Assembly: GCF_031844845.1 (NCBI RefSeq)
Contig: NZ_JAVRMB020000305.1
Span: 7,276-71,275 of the forward strand
From: Endozoicomonas sp031844845
GTDB taxonomy: Bacteria; Pseudomonadota; Gammaproteobacteria; Pseudomonadales; Endozoicomonadaceae
DNA length: 64,000 bases
Direction of reading: 5' to 3'
Part shown: positions 42,957 to 52,850 of the stretch, one piece after another
How the letters are laid out: every line of letters starts with the position of its first letter
Numbering within the stretch: the stretch's first letter is position 1
Program-made: the position numbers and the translations under genes
The notes under the pieces: model-generated
What the model was told of the DNA's origin: nothing
Databases searched by the model: none
What the model saw: only the letters and a program-made list of their open reading frames with translations

Positions 42957-44210
42957 TCACTGTTTTTTGAAGCCCTCTTTCAAGAAAATCGCCACCACCA
43001 GAGCCAATAATTGACAGACCAGCAGTGGCAGAAAGGCAACCTGATAGTCCTGAATCGATAAAGCACTCAACCCATCATGCCCAATACTTTCCAGGATAAA
43101 ACCAATCAGCGGCTGCATTACAGGAGCAGCCAACAACATAGAGCCGTTGGTGACAGCGAGCAAAATCCCCACTCTTGCGGGATTACTGATTTTTTTAACC
43201 ACAGAAAATGCCAGAATATATCCCCCACTGCTAAAACCTGCCATAAAGCAAAAGAAAGCCATAATGGGCATCGAACCTGGAAGAAAAATCAGCACACTGA
43301 ATAAAATCGGGGAAATCGCAGCACAAATCACCATTATTTTCCGAGTCGAACTGACCCGGCACGCCAGCCAGCCAAGCAAAGGGGCACCGATAGCAGTACC
43401 GATAAATATCAGAGCAACCATATCAGCAACCGCTTCCTGCTCTCCCGGAAAGCGCTCATAGAAGAAAGGAATCCCCCACAACCCGGCAAAACTGGTAATC
43501 ACCGCAAAGAGACCAAAACCATACATGCAGCACAGAATGAAGGAGAGTCTGTTCGAAGACGCTTTACGGTTGCTCCCACTTTCAGAAGCATCATCGAAAG
43601 TGACTTCATGCAGTTTGACATCACTCTCTGATACAGCGGGCGTATTTTTGACAAAAATCGCAATAATGACAGCCAGCACAATCCCAAAGCAGGCAACTAC
43701 CCGCATTGCTCCCTGCCAGCCATAAGCGTCCATAAGGTTGGGTAATACCAGCGGGCCAATCCCACCACCGATCATGCCAAAAGCTTCAATCAGCCCAGCC
43801 AGTGTCGGAAAGTAGCGTTCGGGAAACCAACGGCTTGCCAGCGTCATACAAACCACGATCACCGGTGAGGTAACAATCCCCATAAATGCCCGGGATGAAA
43901 TGGCGGACAACATGCCTTCAGAGACACTGAACCAGTAACAGGCAACCGCCATCAGCAAGCTGCAGATCACCAATAATACCCGTGCATTACAGCGATCGGC
44001 CAGATAGCCACCAGGGACCTGAAACAACAGATAGAGATAAACAAAACTACTGGTTAGCCAGCCAATACCAGCCACATCCAGATCGAAGGCAGCCATCAGC
44101 TGGGGAACCATAACCGATGGCGCCCCCTGCAACATGAATTGATATGAGCAGAATAAGGCTGCTATTGCGCAGACCAGAATGCCTCTGAGGCTAATATAAC
44201 GTGTCGCCAC
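42957..44210 (-). CDS. MFS transporter
   Basis: A 417-residue 12-helix inner-membrane transporter. The cytoplasmic loop 2-3 motif appears as GGYLADRCNARVLLV. The sequence resembles proton-linked sugar-acid/organic-anion type MFS proteins, but the substrate cannot be called. It stands alone between uup and a repeat cluster. A 16-bp palindrome (44335-44350) lies upstream. Confidence 0.85.
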   Translation of the reverse strand: MATRYISLRGILVCAIAALFCSYQFMLQGAPSVMVPQLMAAFDLDVAGIGWLTSSFVYLYLLFQVPGGYLADRCNARVLLVICSLLMAVACYWFSVSEGMLSAISSRAFMGIVTSPVIVVCMTLASRWFPERYFPTLAGLIEAFGMIGGGIGPLVLPNLMDAYGWQGAMRVVACFGIVLAVIIAIFVKNTPAVSESDVKLHEVTFDDASESGSNRKASSNRLSFILCCMYGFGLFAVITSFAGLWGIPFFYERFPGEQEAVADMVALIFIGTAIGAPLLGWLACRVSSTRKIMVICAAISPILFSVLIFLPGSMPIMAFFCFMAGFSSGGYILAFSVVKKISNPARVGILLAVTNGSMLLAAPVMQPLIGFILESIGHDGLSALSIQDYQVAFLPLLVCQLLALVVAIFLKEGFKKQ

Positions 44211-44334
44211 CGTACTTTCTCCCTGCCTATTCCTACAAACCCTTTCCCTGTCTTAAGCGCCAGTATATGGGACATGAGCATCGTTAGATTAGATGGCACC
44301 AAAAAAGTTCATTTAAAAATCAGCGGAGAGCTAA

Positions 44335-44350
44335 ATAGCTTCGAAGCTAT
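44335..44350. promoter_or_regulatory. 16-bp perfect palindrome upstream of MFS gene
   Basis: ATAGCTTCGAAGCTAT, 125 bases before the MFS start. It could be an operator. No regulator gene is adjacent. Confidence 0.4.
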
Positions 44351-44509
44351 CGTCCAGGACAGAGTTGCAAGAGACGCTAAATCAACTTATATATTGCGGA
44401 AAACAACAGAATTTCCCGCAACAATATTCGAACCCAAGGTCTAATGACATCGCATTTGAAAGGATAAGAAGTTTAAGGGAAGTGGCATTGTAGAAACTAC
44501 CAGCCCTCT

Positions 44510-44872
44510 GTCATTCTCGCGAAGGCGGGTGTTGCAAAAGGTCTTCAATGCCGATTTATACTACTGTCGTCTTTCCCGCGAAGGAGGGTGTCGCAAAAGG
44601 GCAAAACAGCCCCCGACCGTCATCCTCGCGAAGGCGGTTGTCGCAAAACCCTCCTCGCTCCCACGCTCTGCGTGGGAGCGAGGTTCCTGGTGGGTTTTGC
44701 GACAGCCTCCTGCGCGGGAAAGACGGAGGGTCAACCTTTTGCGACAACCTCGAAGGCAGGAATCCATCTCGAAAGTGGAGTCTATCCCGAGCAGTGGATC
44801 CCCGCCTTCACGGGGATGACGGTTGGGTGTTAATTCTCCCTTTTGCGACAACCTTCTTCGCGGAAATGACGA
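44510..44872. repeat. Nested palindromic repeat cluster C
   Basis: About 360 bases built from repeated units: gtcat(t/c)c(t/c)cgcgaaggcgg, ttgtcgcaaaa, ccctcctcgctcccacgctc with its inverse tgggagcgagg, ttttgcgacagcctc, and a longer right unit running through gtggatccccgccttcacg to ttttgcgacaacctt. At least four ttgtcgcaaaa-type units occur in both orientations. It is the most complex of the four clusters and lies between MFS and sixA. Confidence 0.85.
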
Positions 44873-44940
44873 TAGTATATTCTTAATCGCAGCTTCCCGA
44901 AGGCTTTCGACTAAGGATTTACCCTAAAATAACTTACCCA

Positions 44941-45075
44941 TTTTGAACTCAGTTTCCGTTCACTCTGAACGAGGCGTTTTCCGCCACCCGCTGCCCGTAA
45001 AAGCATGCATCTTATCTTTTTCGGGCGGCAGGTGGCGGGCGGCGAAAACAGGCAAATTATTTCGGGACAGTTCCT
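44941..45075. repeat. Long intergenic repeat, GAACGAGGCG family, copy 2
   Basis: Matches 6824-6945 over almost its whole length, with a ~15-base longer GC-rich arm on both sides of the hairpin (ccgccacccgctgcccg and cgggcggcaggtggcgg). It runs up to the sixA stop codon, consistent with a 3'-end role. Confidence 0.85.
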
Positions 45076-45517
45076 AAGGCATTATGCGTTCGAGGACTTG
45101 AGCCATACCGGGAGCAAGGATATCCATCTCCAGAATCAAAGCCATCCCCGTTTGAAAGGATGGACCTGATCGAGGAGTTCCATCACACAACAGGCCCGAT
45201 AAACAACCTACCATGGGCATATGACTGGCCAGCAGAATAACACCCGCCTCAGGCAACATCGGTAATAGCGCCTGAGGATTACCATCAGGCTCCAGCCCGG
45301 GAAGCGTTTCCACTTCACACCCTAAAGCCCCGGCGGCAATCCGGGCAGTTTGCTGAGCCCTCAAATAAGGGCTGGCAAAAATCCGGTCAACCTTCTGAGT
45401 TGCCAGGGAGGCAACCGTACTGGACACCTCTCGAACACCCTGGTCAGTCAGTACCCTTTCCATATCAGACGGTGCCGACCATGAAGCCTCACCATGGCGC
45501 ATAATGATAAGTTTCAT
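45074..45517 (-). CDS. sixA: Phosphohistidine phosphatase SixA
   Basis: A 147-residue histidine phosphatase with the RHG motif at residues 7-9 (LIIMRHGEASW) and the second catalytic His in LLASHMPMVGCLSG. It dephosphorylates His-phosphoproteins such as HPt domains. It lies 2 bases after a DUF4389 gene in the gpsA operon, as in Pseudomonas. Confidence 0.9.
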   Translation of the reverse strand: MKLIIMRHGEASWSAPSDMERVLTDQGVREVSSTVASLATQKVDRIFASPYLRAQQTARIAAGALGCEVETLPGLEPDGNPQALLPMLPEAGVILLASHMPMVGCLSGLLCDGTPRSGPSFQTGMALILEMDILAPGMAQVLERIMP

Positions 45518-45519
45518 GG

Positions 45520-45837
45520 TTAACCGTTATCCGATTCACTGGAGGCCTTGTCTGCACAGCTTGATGACTGAGGCCAGTCCGAGAACGGATAAGGCTTTAC
45601 CTCAGTGTTATAGGTCAGGAACCCGGCAATCTGATAGATAAACTGGTTAACACCCCCACTGAATTTCAACAGACGCTCATTGGGCTCACCCATACAAAAG
45701 CCATGAACAGCCTGTACCAGTGCGAGCAACATCACCAGAAATGCCGCAAGATAGGCGACAATTCCAAAGCCAACCATAAACACAAGTCTCAACCAGCGAG
45801 ACTCCGATTTCAGATTATTAACAACCTTCTCATCCAT
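45520..45837 (-). CDS. DUF4389 membrane protein
   Basis: A 105-residue protein with one or two hydrophobic helices (VFMVGFGIVAYLAAFLVMLL) and the family pattern FSGGVNQFIYQIAGFLTYNT. Between gpsA and sixA. Function unknown. Confidence 0.85.
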   Translation of the reverse strand: MDEKVVNNLKSESRWLRLVFMVGFGIVAYLAAFLVMLLALVQAVHGFCMGEPNERLLKFSGGVNQFIYQIAGFLTYNTEVKPYPFSDWPQSSSCADKASSESDNG

Positions 45838-45916
45838 TGATCTTCTCCACTCTTCTCCAAAAAATTGCCAAAGTAAATGCCAGATCCAGCCTCAATAGCC
45901 ATGATCTTTACATCAA

Positions 45917-46966
45917 TCATCTGGACATAAATTCCACATCCGTTTTCTGTTCCCTGAGCATCATCCCCTTGACCAGGGCATCAATCCCATTACCTTCAAA
46001 AATGATACTGTATAATCCATCCACCAGAGGCATGTACACCCCCAGTTCATCGGCTTTTTGCTTCACCTGCTTAAGCGTATTAACCCCTTCGGCAACCTGC
46101 CCGAGTCTTGACTCGGCTTCTTCCAGTGAAAAGCCTTCCCCAAGGGCATAACCCACACGAAAGTTACGACTTAAATCAGACGTACAGGTAGCCACCAGAT
46201 CACCGACGCCGGCCAGCCCCAGAAACGTCATTGGGTTGGCCCCAAGGGTGACCGCAAAGCGACTCATTTCCGCAAGACTCCGGGTGATCAACATACTCTT
46301 GGTATTTTCACCCATTCCCAGCGCAGCACCCATTCCGGAAACAATGGCATAAATATTCTTCAGGGCACCCGCCAGCTCAACCCCATACACATCCGTGTTG
46401 GAGTAAACCCTGAAATAGTCACAGTGCAAAACAGACTGGACCATCTGACACAAGTCTTCATCTTCACTGGCAATAACCGTGGCCGTTAACGCCTTGGCGA
46501 CAATCTCACGAGCCAGATTGGGGCCACTGAGCACGCCAATTCGGGCATCATCCAGCTCCTCATGCAAAATCTGACTCATCAGGTCAAAGGTGACTGACTC
46601 AATACCTTTGGTGGTACTGATCACTATCTTGCCTGAGAGTAATCCCCCGGTTTTTTTTACCACTTCTCTGAAGGACTTGCTGGGAATGGCAATAAAAACG
46701 ATATCAGCATCTGAGACTACAGCCGCAAGATCCGTGTCTGCAGTGACCGATGGATGAATGTTAAACTCCGGAAGGTATCTGGCATTGACATGATCATCAT
46801 TAATGCTCCTAACCTGTTCTGCATCCCTCATCCAGAGTTTTACCCGGTGCCCATTGGTGGCAGAGATATCAGCCAGGGCCGTTCCAAAACTGCCACCACC
46901 AAGAACAGCGATGGTATAGTCACTGGCACCACCATGCTCAGCCGTGCTATCTGGCCTGTCGGTCAT
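45917..46966 (-). CDS. gpsA: Glycerol-3-phosphate dehydrogenase [NAD(P)+]
   Basis: A 349-residue cytosolic enzyme that reduces DHAP to sn-glycerol-3-phosphate for phospholipid synthesis. The NAD motif is LGGGSFGTALADI, and the catalytic lysine is in ELAGALKNIYAIVSGM. The first ~15 residues (before YTIAVLGGG) are variable. Head gene of gpsA-DUF4389-sixA, divergent from fabAB. Confidence 0.96.
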   Translation of the reverse strand: MTDRPDSTAEHGGASDYTIAVLGGGSFGTALADISATNGHRVKLWMRDAEQVRSINDDHVNARYLPEFNIHPSVTADTDLAAVVSDADIVFIAIPSKSFREVVKKTGGLLSGKIVISTTKGIESVTFDLMSQILHEELDDARIGVLSGPNLAREIVAKALTATVIASEDEDLCQMVQSVLHCDYFRVYSNTDVYGVELAGALKNIYAIVSGMGAALGMGENTKSMLITRSLAEMSRFAVTLGANPMTFLGLAGVGDLVATCTSDLSRNFRVGYALGEGFSLEEAESRLGQVAEGVNTLKQVKQKADELGVYMPLVDGLYSIIFEGNGIDALVKGMMLREQKTDVEFMSR

Positions 46967-47526
46967 GTTGTTAATCCTGAGTTACACGCTCAATAATACG
47001 GGTACTGGTCTGTGCCGACACAAGGCAGTCGACAGAGACCGGGACACCACGAGCTGCTGTATAGTAAAAACCGTATTTAATCACACTCCCAGATCCGGTG
47101 GCACAGTTCAGACACACCGGAAGCAAAAAAATAGATTATCCGTTGCATAGCTAGCAAACCCCCCCCGACTGTATTACCTTTAACTTTTGTGGATCATGCC
47201 AGTTTTGCAACAAGTCTAATGCCCAACGGCCTTCTGGTAATAAAATGCTACGAAAATTATCATTGTCTGCCTTTTCGGCGGTGCAGTGTTGTCTTTTTGT
47301 TACAAACAGGCCAACAGCACTATGACAGATAAACAGCAATGGTATAGTTCAGCTCCGGAACGATAGTAATGCATTTTGCAAGACTGTCAGGGTATAAGTG
47401 GGGTCATCAGACCCTGATATGAACGCCATATCGGCAGGGATGTCCTGATCAGAGTATCGGCTTTCCAGGTGTCATGACTGGCCTGATGCCATGCAGGTGC
47501 TGGACCTTCCAGGAACCAATAAGCTA
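46967..47526. other. gpsA-fabA divergent region
   Basis: About 560 bases of non-coding DNA. It holds a spaced palindrome, GATATG-aacgc-CATATC (47416-47432), about 95 bases before fabA, in a position where a fatty-acid regulator could act. It also has a run of eight C at 47158-47166. No gene is called; a 62-codon minus-strand frame (47151-47339) is not convincing. Confidence 0.45.
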
Positions 47527-48063
47527 ATGAAGCAACCTTTTAAACCTGATTTTCAACAAGCATCTTTCAGTAAAGAAGATTTGTTGCGCTGTTCACAGGG
47601 CGAACTCTTTGGTCCTGGCAATGCTCAACTACCTGCACCCAATATGCTGATGCTGGACCGCATTGTTCATATTTCTGAAGAAGGTGGCGCCTATGGAAAA
47701 GGCGAAATTATTGCCGAGCTGGATATCAACCCGGATCTCTGGTTCTTCGCCTGCCACTTTCCCGGTGACCCGGTGATGCCGGGTTGTCTTGGCCTTGACG
47801 CCATGTGGCAGCTGGTTGGTTTCTACCTGGGATGGATGGGTAATCCGGGTCGTGGACGCGCCCTGGGCAGTGGTGACTTGAAATTCACCGGCCAGATTCT
47901 ACCCACCAGCAAAAAAGTGACTTATCGTATCGATATTAAACGTATCATCGCACGTAAACTGGTTCTGGGTATTGCTGACGGAACGGTCAGTGTTGATGAT
48001 CGGGAAATTTACAAAGCAGAAGGTCTGCGGGTTGGTCTTTTCCAGAATACCGATTCTTTCTGA
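47527..48063 (+). CDS. fabA: 3-hydroxydecanoyl-ACP dehydratase/isomerase FabA
   Basis: A 178-residue hot-dog-fold enzyme that dehydrates and isomerises the C10 intermediate, committing to unsaturated fatty acids. The catalytic His is in FFACHFPGDPVMPG and the Asp in CLGLDAMWQL. The ATG at 47527 gives a normal N-terminus; an upstream ATG (47491) is possible. Forms an operon with fabB. Confidence 0.97.
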   Translation: MKQPFKPDFQQASFSKEDLLRCSQGELFGPGNAQLPAPNMLMLDRIVHISEEGGAYGKGEIIAELDINPDLWFFACHFPGDPVMPGCLGLDAMWQLVGFYLGWMGNPGRGRALGSGDLKFTGQILPTSKKVTYRIDIKRIIARKLVLGIADGTVSVDDREIYKAEGLRVGLFQNTDSF

Positions 48064-48105
48064 CTCTGATTTTTCTGACTAAATGGGCTATTCAGGTTGA
48101 CATCA

Positions 48106-49323
48106 ATGAAACGTGTTGTAGTTACAGGGATTGGCATCACATCCTGTCTGGGCATTACCCAGGACGAGGTTGCTGACAGTCTTAAACATGGGCGCTCCGG
48201 CATTCGCTTTAATGAAAGCTACAGGGAGCATGGTTTCCGCAGCCAGGTATCCGGCACAGTAGATATCGATTTCACGCAGTTTATTGACCGCAAAACCCTG
48301 CGATTTATGGGTAACGCCGCTGCCTACGCCTATATTGCCATGAAGCAGGCAATCGAAGATGCAGGACTGACTGAAGAGCAGGTATCCAATCCTCGCACAG
48401 GTCTGATTGCCGCATCCGGTGGCGCGTCCTCAGAAAACATTGTCGACTCTGCAGACATCATGAGAGAAAAAGGTGTCAAACGAGTCGGTCCTTATCGCGT
48501 CACCCGCACCATGGGCAGTACGGTCTCTGCCTGTCTTGCTACTCCCTTTAAGATCAAGGGTGTTAACTATTCCATCACCTCGGCCTGTGCCACCAGTGCA
48601 CACTGCATAGGCAATGCTATCGAACAGATCCAGCTGGGCAAGCAGGACATCGTATTTGCTGGCGGTGGTGAAGAAGAGCATTGGACCCAGACCGGCCTGT
48701 TTGATGCCATGGGCGCGTTGAGCACCAAATATAACGAAACGCCTCAACAGGCTTCCCGTGCTTATGATGCTGACCGTGATGGTTTTGTTATCGCCGGCGG
48801 CGGTGGCATGATCGTTGTTGAAGAACTGGAGCACGCCAAAGCCCGTGGCGCCAAAATCTATGCAGAAATTACTGGCTATGGTGCAACTTCCGATGGCTAC
48901 GATATGGTTGCCCCGTCCGGTGAAGGTGCTGCCCGCTGCATGCGCGTGGCAATGGAAAGCCTTAAAGAGCCCATTGATTACATCAACACTCACGGTACCA
49001 GTACGCCGGTAGGTGATGTTGCAGAATTGAAAGCACTCATTGAAGTGTTTGGCGACCAGATGCCTGTGGTCAGCTCGACTAAATCGCTCTCCGGGCACTC
49101 TCTCGGTGCAGCTGGCGTTCAGGAAGCCATTTACTGCCTGCTGATGATGAAGCATAACTTTATCACCGCCTCTGCCAACATCCAGAAGCTTGATGAAGCG
49201 GCAACCAACCTGCCAATTCTGGTGGGTGAAGCCCGTGAACAAACCCTGAACCGGGTTATGTCCAACAGCTTTGGTTTTGGTGGTACTAACGCCTCCCTGG
49301 TATTTGAACGTTATCAGGGGTAA
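48106..49323 (+). CDS. fabB: 3-oxoacyl-ACP synthase I FabB
   Basis: A 405-residue elongating condensing enzyme required for unsaturated fatty-acid synthesis. The nucleophile is Cys161 in SITSACATSAHC; the histidines are in INTHGTSTPVGD and SLSGHSLGAAGVQE. The start ATG (48106) is preferred to a TTG three codons before it. It follows fabA by 42 bases, the classic fabAB pair. Confidence 0.97.
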   Translation: MKRVVVTGIGITSCLGITQDEVADSLKHGRSGIRFNESYREHGFRSQVSGTVDIDFTQFIDRKTLRFMGNAAAYAYIAMKQAIEDAGLTEEQVSNPRTGLIAASGGASSENIVDSADIMREKGVKRVGPYRVTRTMGSTVSACLATPFKIKGVNYSITSACATSAHCIGNAIEQIQLGKQDIVFAGGGEEEHWTQTGLFDAMGALSTKYNETPQQASRAYDADRDGFVIAGGGGMIVVEELEHAKARGAKIYAEITGYGATSDGYDMVAPSGEGAARCMRVAMESLKEPIDYINTHGTSTPVGDVAELKALIEVFGDQMPVVSSTKSLSGHSLGAAGVQEAIYCLLMMKHNFITASANIQKLDEAATNLPILVGEAREQTLNRVMSNSFGFGGTNASLVFERYQG

Positions 49324-49382
49324 CCCCCCTGAAAAGGATCAGGTCCGCTTATCTCAACAGCGGCCTGCCCTCTCCCCTCTGA

Positions 49383-52300
49383 TCATCTGGATTCAGTCCT
49401 GATAATGATTTCAGGCAGCTGAATCCTGCCATACAGCGTCGGGCTGAAAGGATTCCCCCTCCGCTCCATCTCTAACTCAAGCTGAGCACGGTAGCCCTTG
49501 CTGTTATAGAGCAGTTCAACCCGGTTATCGGTCTGCCACTGGTCACAAGCAAAGACAAACCGCAGCCAGGCCCAGGGACCGGTGTAACTCTGCTGTGTCA
49601 AAACCACTGAATCGTCGCTGATAGTAACAATAAACTGCTCTGACTCATTACCGGGCCACTGTCGCTTTTGCCAGAGCCGGGGACCATGGCGATAGACAAA
49701 GCGGCCATTACTGTCCCTGAGGGAAAACTCCGATGCCCGGGCACTCAGTTCAAGGCTGCGCATCTGGTAATTAACCTGAAGTGAACCATCAGCATTTAAC
49801 AGCTGCTGTTGCAGTTGACGGGCATTATCCAGCTGACGCAACAGGGTGCGGCTCACCGGCAACTGCTGCCCTTTCACGGTTTTCAACTGCCCGCCAGTGC
49901 TCTCTTTCTGCAGAAATGGCATCAGAATGACACCGAAATTATCCAGCACCCCCTTCGGTTTGAAAAACTCAGTGAAGTCAGCGGGCTGACTATCACTGTT
50001 GGTTCCTGATGACATAGGGAAGCGGTGACGAAGATGCTGATTCCAGAATGGATAAACCTCCTGCTGCCAACGCCTCTGACAATAACGACCAGCGCCGGCT
50101 ATTGCTCTGGTCCACACCTCCCCGGCCAACTGGTTGAGCCAGTAACCAGCCCGGGTATCATCACTGGCCGCCTGATACCACAGTTCCTGCAGGATATTCT
50201 GGTTATTGGTCATCACGTTGACTGCCAGCTGGTACAGGGCAAGATCCGGGTCAAAATGTCCGTTAATAGCCTGCAGCTCCTGCAACAGCTGATCCAGAAC
50301 CGGGGATAGCCGACTTTGCAGGTCGGCAGCATAGCCGGTGTATTCGGCAAAAGCCTCGTTAACAATGGCCGGATTATCCGGGGCAACTTTTCTGGCTGAC
50401 CTGACCGGCAACAACCGGGTCGCCTGATTGACTATACGGGTGGTTTTCCGGACAGCGGCGGGAGCCGGGATGTTGCTGGCCTGCCGCCCCATGGCAATGG
50501 CGTCCGGGGCTGACGGTTCTTCTGCCAGTGATGTCTCACTGGCGACCACATTCAACAGACTCTGCAGTGCCGCCCCCTCTCTGGCCAACAGATTGGTCTG
50601 CTGCTCGACCTGGTCAAGGCTGCTGGCTGGTTGCAACCGGATACGGTTGATCAGATTATCCCAGGTACGGATATAGTCCCGGAAATAAAACGCCCGGATC
50701 CGTCGACTGATTCTCGCCAGCTCAATCACCGACACCTGGGATTCCCCCTTCTGAATCCGATTCAGGCTGATGATTTCCCGTTTCAATAACGGCGATGTTG
50801 CCGAGAGGTTCAGCCGGGTATAGATGCTTCGTGTGTAGAACCGGGCAATTTCGGCATTATCACCGTCCGTTGCAACAGTAAACAGACTGGCGAACTCATT
50901 GCCAAACAGCTCCCGGGCATTCAGAACCCCGCTGAATTGCCGCAGCCGACGAAGATGGTCGTACACCAGACGCTCAGGAGGCTGGGTGGACAGCACCTCC
51001 CTGGCCCGCTCGGTCAGTGCCTGATCCGGCAGAATCTTTGCTATATTTCTGATGCCTTCCAGACGCCAGATATCCACCAGCAAGCTGTCAAGCTGCTTGC
51101 CTGCCTCCTCCCCCGGATCCGCCAGCAGCACATTCCGGATATGGCTCTGTAACAGCCCGGTATCCCGAATCTTCGGATCAAACAGCATCAGGTAATATTG
51201 CAGATCATCAAACAGTTGATCACTGTGCAGTGTTACCGCCATCTGCAACCGATCATGAAAGCGTTGTACCAGGGGCATCCATAAATATTGTCGCAGCTGC
51301 TGTTGGTAAAATGCCTGAATATTCCTGGCCGTATTCCAGTCCAGCAGGCCACCGTGGTACATCCACCGGGAAGACTGCTGGTAAAGCCGGTTCAATAACT
51401 GAAGACCAGCCAACAGCTGAACCACATCGCTGGCCGGGATGCTATCTCCGGGTGCCACCAGCTGCTGGATTGAGTGCTGATAATCATTGATGATCATTTT
51501 CTGCTGCGCCAGCAGTTGTTCATTGTATTGAATCTGCCACCAGCAAAAAGTCAGCCCAGCAATCAGAACCGCCGCCAGAGCTCCTGACGCCAGGGAGATC
51601 CGGGCCAGCCAGAGCTTTCTGGCTATGGGGTTCTCCCTCACGTTCCCCATATCATTAAACAGAATTCTGTTGAAAAACTTCTGACTGAAATAACTCTGGT
51701 TATCGGGAATCTGTGGCTGCACAGGCTGCGCCTTAAAACCATGCAGCCGTGCCACCTCTGAGGCCAGCAGATTAATACTGTCACCATGCTGGCCACAGGA
51801 ACTGAACCAAACCCCCTTCAGCTCCGGGGAAGAGACACCATAGCGGGACTGAAAAATCTCATCACAAAAAAAGTGCAGCCGTTCTCCCAGTAACCTGAAC
51901 TGTAAAACATAGCGGACCTGGGCCTGCCGGGCATTGCCGTCTTTCTCGGGGTGGATACCATCAAACAGCGCATCGGACAGCTCTTTATGGCAGAGGTCAA
52001 AGGCCTCCCGAAACTGGTCGGGATGGTATCCTTCCTGAAGATAGAAACCGAAGGGAAACATCTGTCGTTGACTATTCATACGACGGAACATTTCCATAAA
52101 GCCATTCAGTCGGTCAGCCTGGGTCAATAAAACCCAGACCGGGAAGGTATTCACAAAATGACGGTTAAGCGCCAATAACCGCCAGCGCAACTGCCGTGCC
52201 TGCTCCAGCAGGCCATTGGGATTGCGCATAATCAGCTGTTCGGTAGAGAGCGTGGCCAGGATACCGTTGATTGGCCGGCGGGGACGTTTTTTCCTGATCA

Positions 52301-52850
52301 ACTCCAGCAGGTGGTTCCAGAGAAATTCATCCAGCTGTTCTTTATCCCGGGTGTAGTAATGGCCGGCCAGTTCAACAATCACGGCGTGTTCACCCAGCCA
52401 GAAGACAATGCTGGACTTTTGCTTGGGTGATCCGGCGATCACCTTCTCAAACCCGGCATCAATAAGCCAACTGGATTTCCCGGAACCATCGGTACCCACC
52501 ATCATTAACCATGCCAGTGTGTAGGGTGTGCTGCCATGACGGCTGGTCAGTATTTTCCAGAGGTGGTTCCAGTCATCCATCAACTGTTGTTTGTACTGAA
52601 GCTTATCTTCCTCAAAAATTGCGTCTTCGGAAGCAAGGCTGGCATGAGCCCTGGCTGGTCGACGACGCAGGATTTTCCAGAGCATCAGACAGCAGGCCAG
52701 CACAATAATAAACGTCAGTGTCCACTGCCAGCGGGTGGTCAGCCATACAAATACCTCGCTGCTGATCAGGGGTGCCAGCCAAACCAGTAATAACAACGTC
52801 GCCGACAGTAATGTGACAATTAATGCAGGAATAAAGATTGATTTGGTCAT
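49383..52850 (-). CDS. tssM: Type VI secretion protein TssM (IcmF)
   Basis: An 1155-residue inner-membrane protein of the T6SS membrane complex. Two helices lie near the N-terminus and one near residue 420 (SLASGALAAVLIAGLTFCWW). A cytosolic nucleotide-binding domain has Walker A GTDGSGKSSWLIDAG (~119-130), and a large periplasmic part contacts TssJ. The start overlaps the tssL stop by 4 bases. It is convergent with fabB. Confidence 0.93.
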   Translation of the reverse strand: MTKSIFIPALIVTLLSATLLLLVWLAPLISSEVFVWLTTRWQWTLTFIIVLACCLMLWKILRRRPARAHASLASEDAIFEEDKLQYKQQLMDDWNHLWKILTSRHGSTPYTLAWLMMVGTDGSGKSSWLIDAGFEKVIAGSPKQKSSIVFWLGEHAVIVELAGHYYTRDKEQLDEFLWNHLLELIRKKRPRRPINGILATLSTEQLIMRNPNGLLEQARQLRWRLLALNRHFVNTFPVWVLLTQADRLNGFMEMFRRMNSQRQMFPFGFYLQEGYHPDQFREAFDLCHKELSDALFDGIHPEKDGNARQAQVRYVLQFRLLGERLHFFCDEIFQSRYGVSSPELKGVWFSSCGQHGDSINLLASEVARLHGFKAQPVQPQIPDNQSYFSQKFFNRILFNDMGNVRENPIARKLWLARISLASGALAAVLIAGLTFCWWQIQYNEQLLAQQKMIINDYQHSIQQLVAPGDSIPASDVVQLLAGLQLLNRLYQQSSRWMYHGGLLDWNTARNIQAFYQQQLRQYLWMPLVQRFHDRLQMAVTLHSDQLFDDLQYYLMLFDPKIRDTGLLQSHIRNVLLADPGEEAGKQLDSLLVDIWRLEGIRNIAKILPDQALTERAREVLSTQPPERLVYDHLRRLRQFSGVLNARELFGNEFASLFTVATDGDNAEIARFYTRSIYTRLNLSATSPLLKREIISLNRIQKGESQVSVIELARISRRIRAFYFRDYIRTWDNLINRIRLQPASSLDQVEQQTNLLAREGAALQSLLNVVASETSLAEEPSAPDAIAMGRQASNIPAPAAVRKTTRIVNQATRLLPVRSARKVAPDNPAIVNEAFAEYTGYAADLQSRLSPVLDQLLQELQAINGHFDPDLALYQLAVNVMTNNQNILQELWYQAASDDTRAGYWLNQLAGEVWTRAIAGAGRYCQRRWQQEVYPFWNQHLRHRFPMSSGTNSDSQPADFTEFFKPKGVLDNFGVILMPFLQKESTGGQLKTVKGQQLPVSRTLLRQLDNARQLQQQLLNADGSLQVNYQMRSLELSARASEFSLRDSNGRFVYRHGPRLWQKRQWPGNESEQFIVTISDDSVVLTQQSYTGPWAWLRFVFACDQWQTDNRVELLYNSKGYRAQLELEMERRGNPFSPTLYGRIQLPEIIIRTESR

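Noticed and set aside
44510..44872. Possible CRISPR array from the repeated ttgtcgcaaaa units
   Set aside because: Units occur in both orientations with irregular spacing and nested pairing; no uniform repeat-spacer pattern and no cas genes.
44548..44886. Several overlapping open frames in repeat cluster C
   Set aside because: They are products of GC-rich palindromic repeats read in several frames (recurring PRSHALRG/GGCRK-type peptides), not genes.
47151..47339. 62-codon minus-strand frame upstream of fabA
   Set aside because: No ribosome site or family features; overlaps a poly-C tract.
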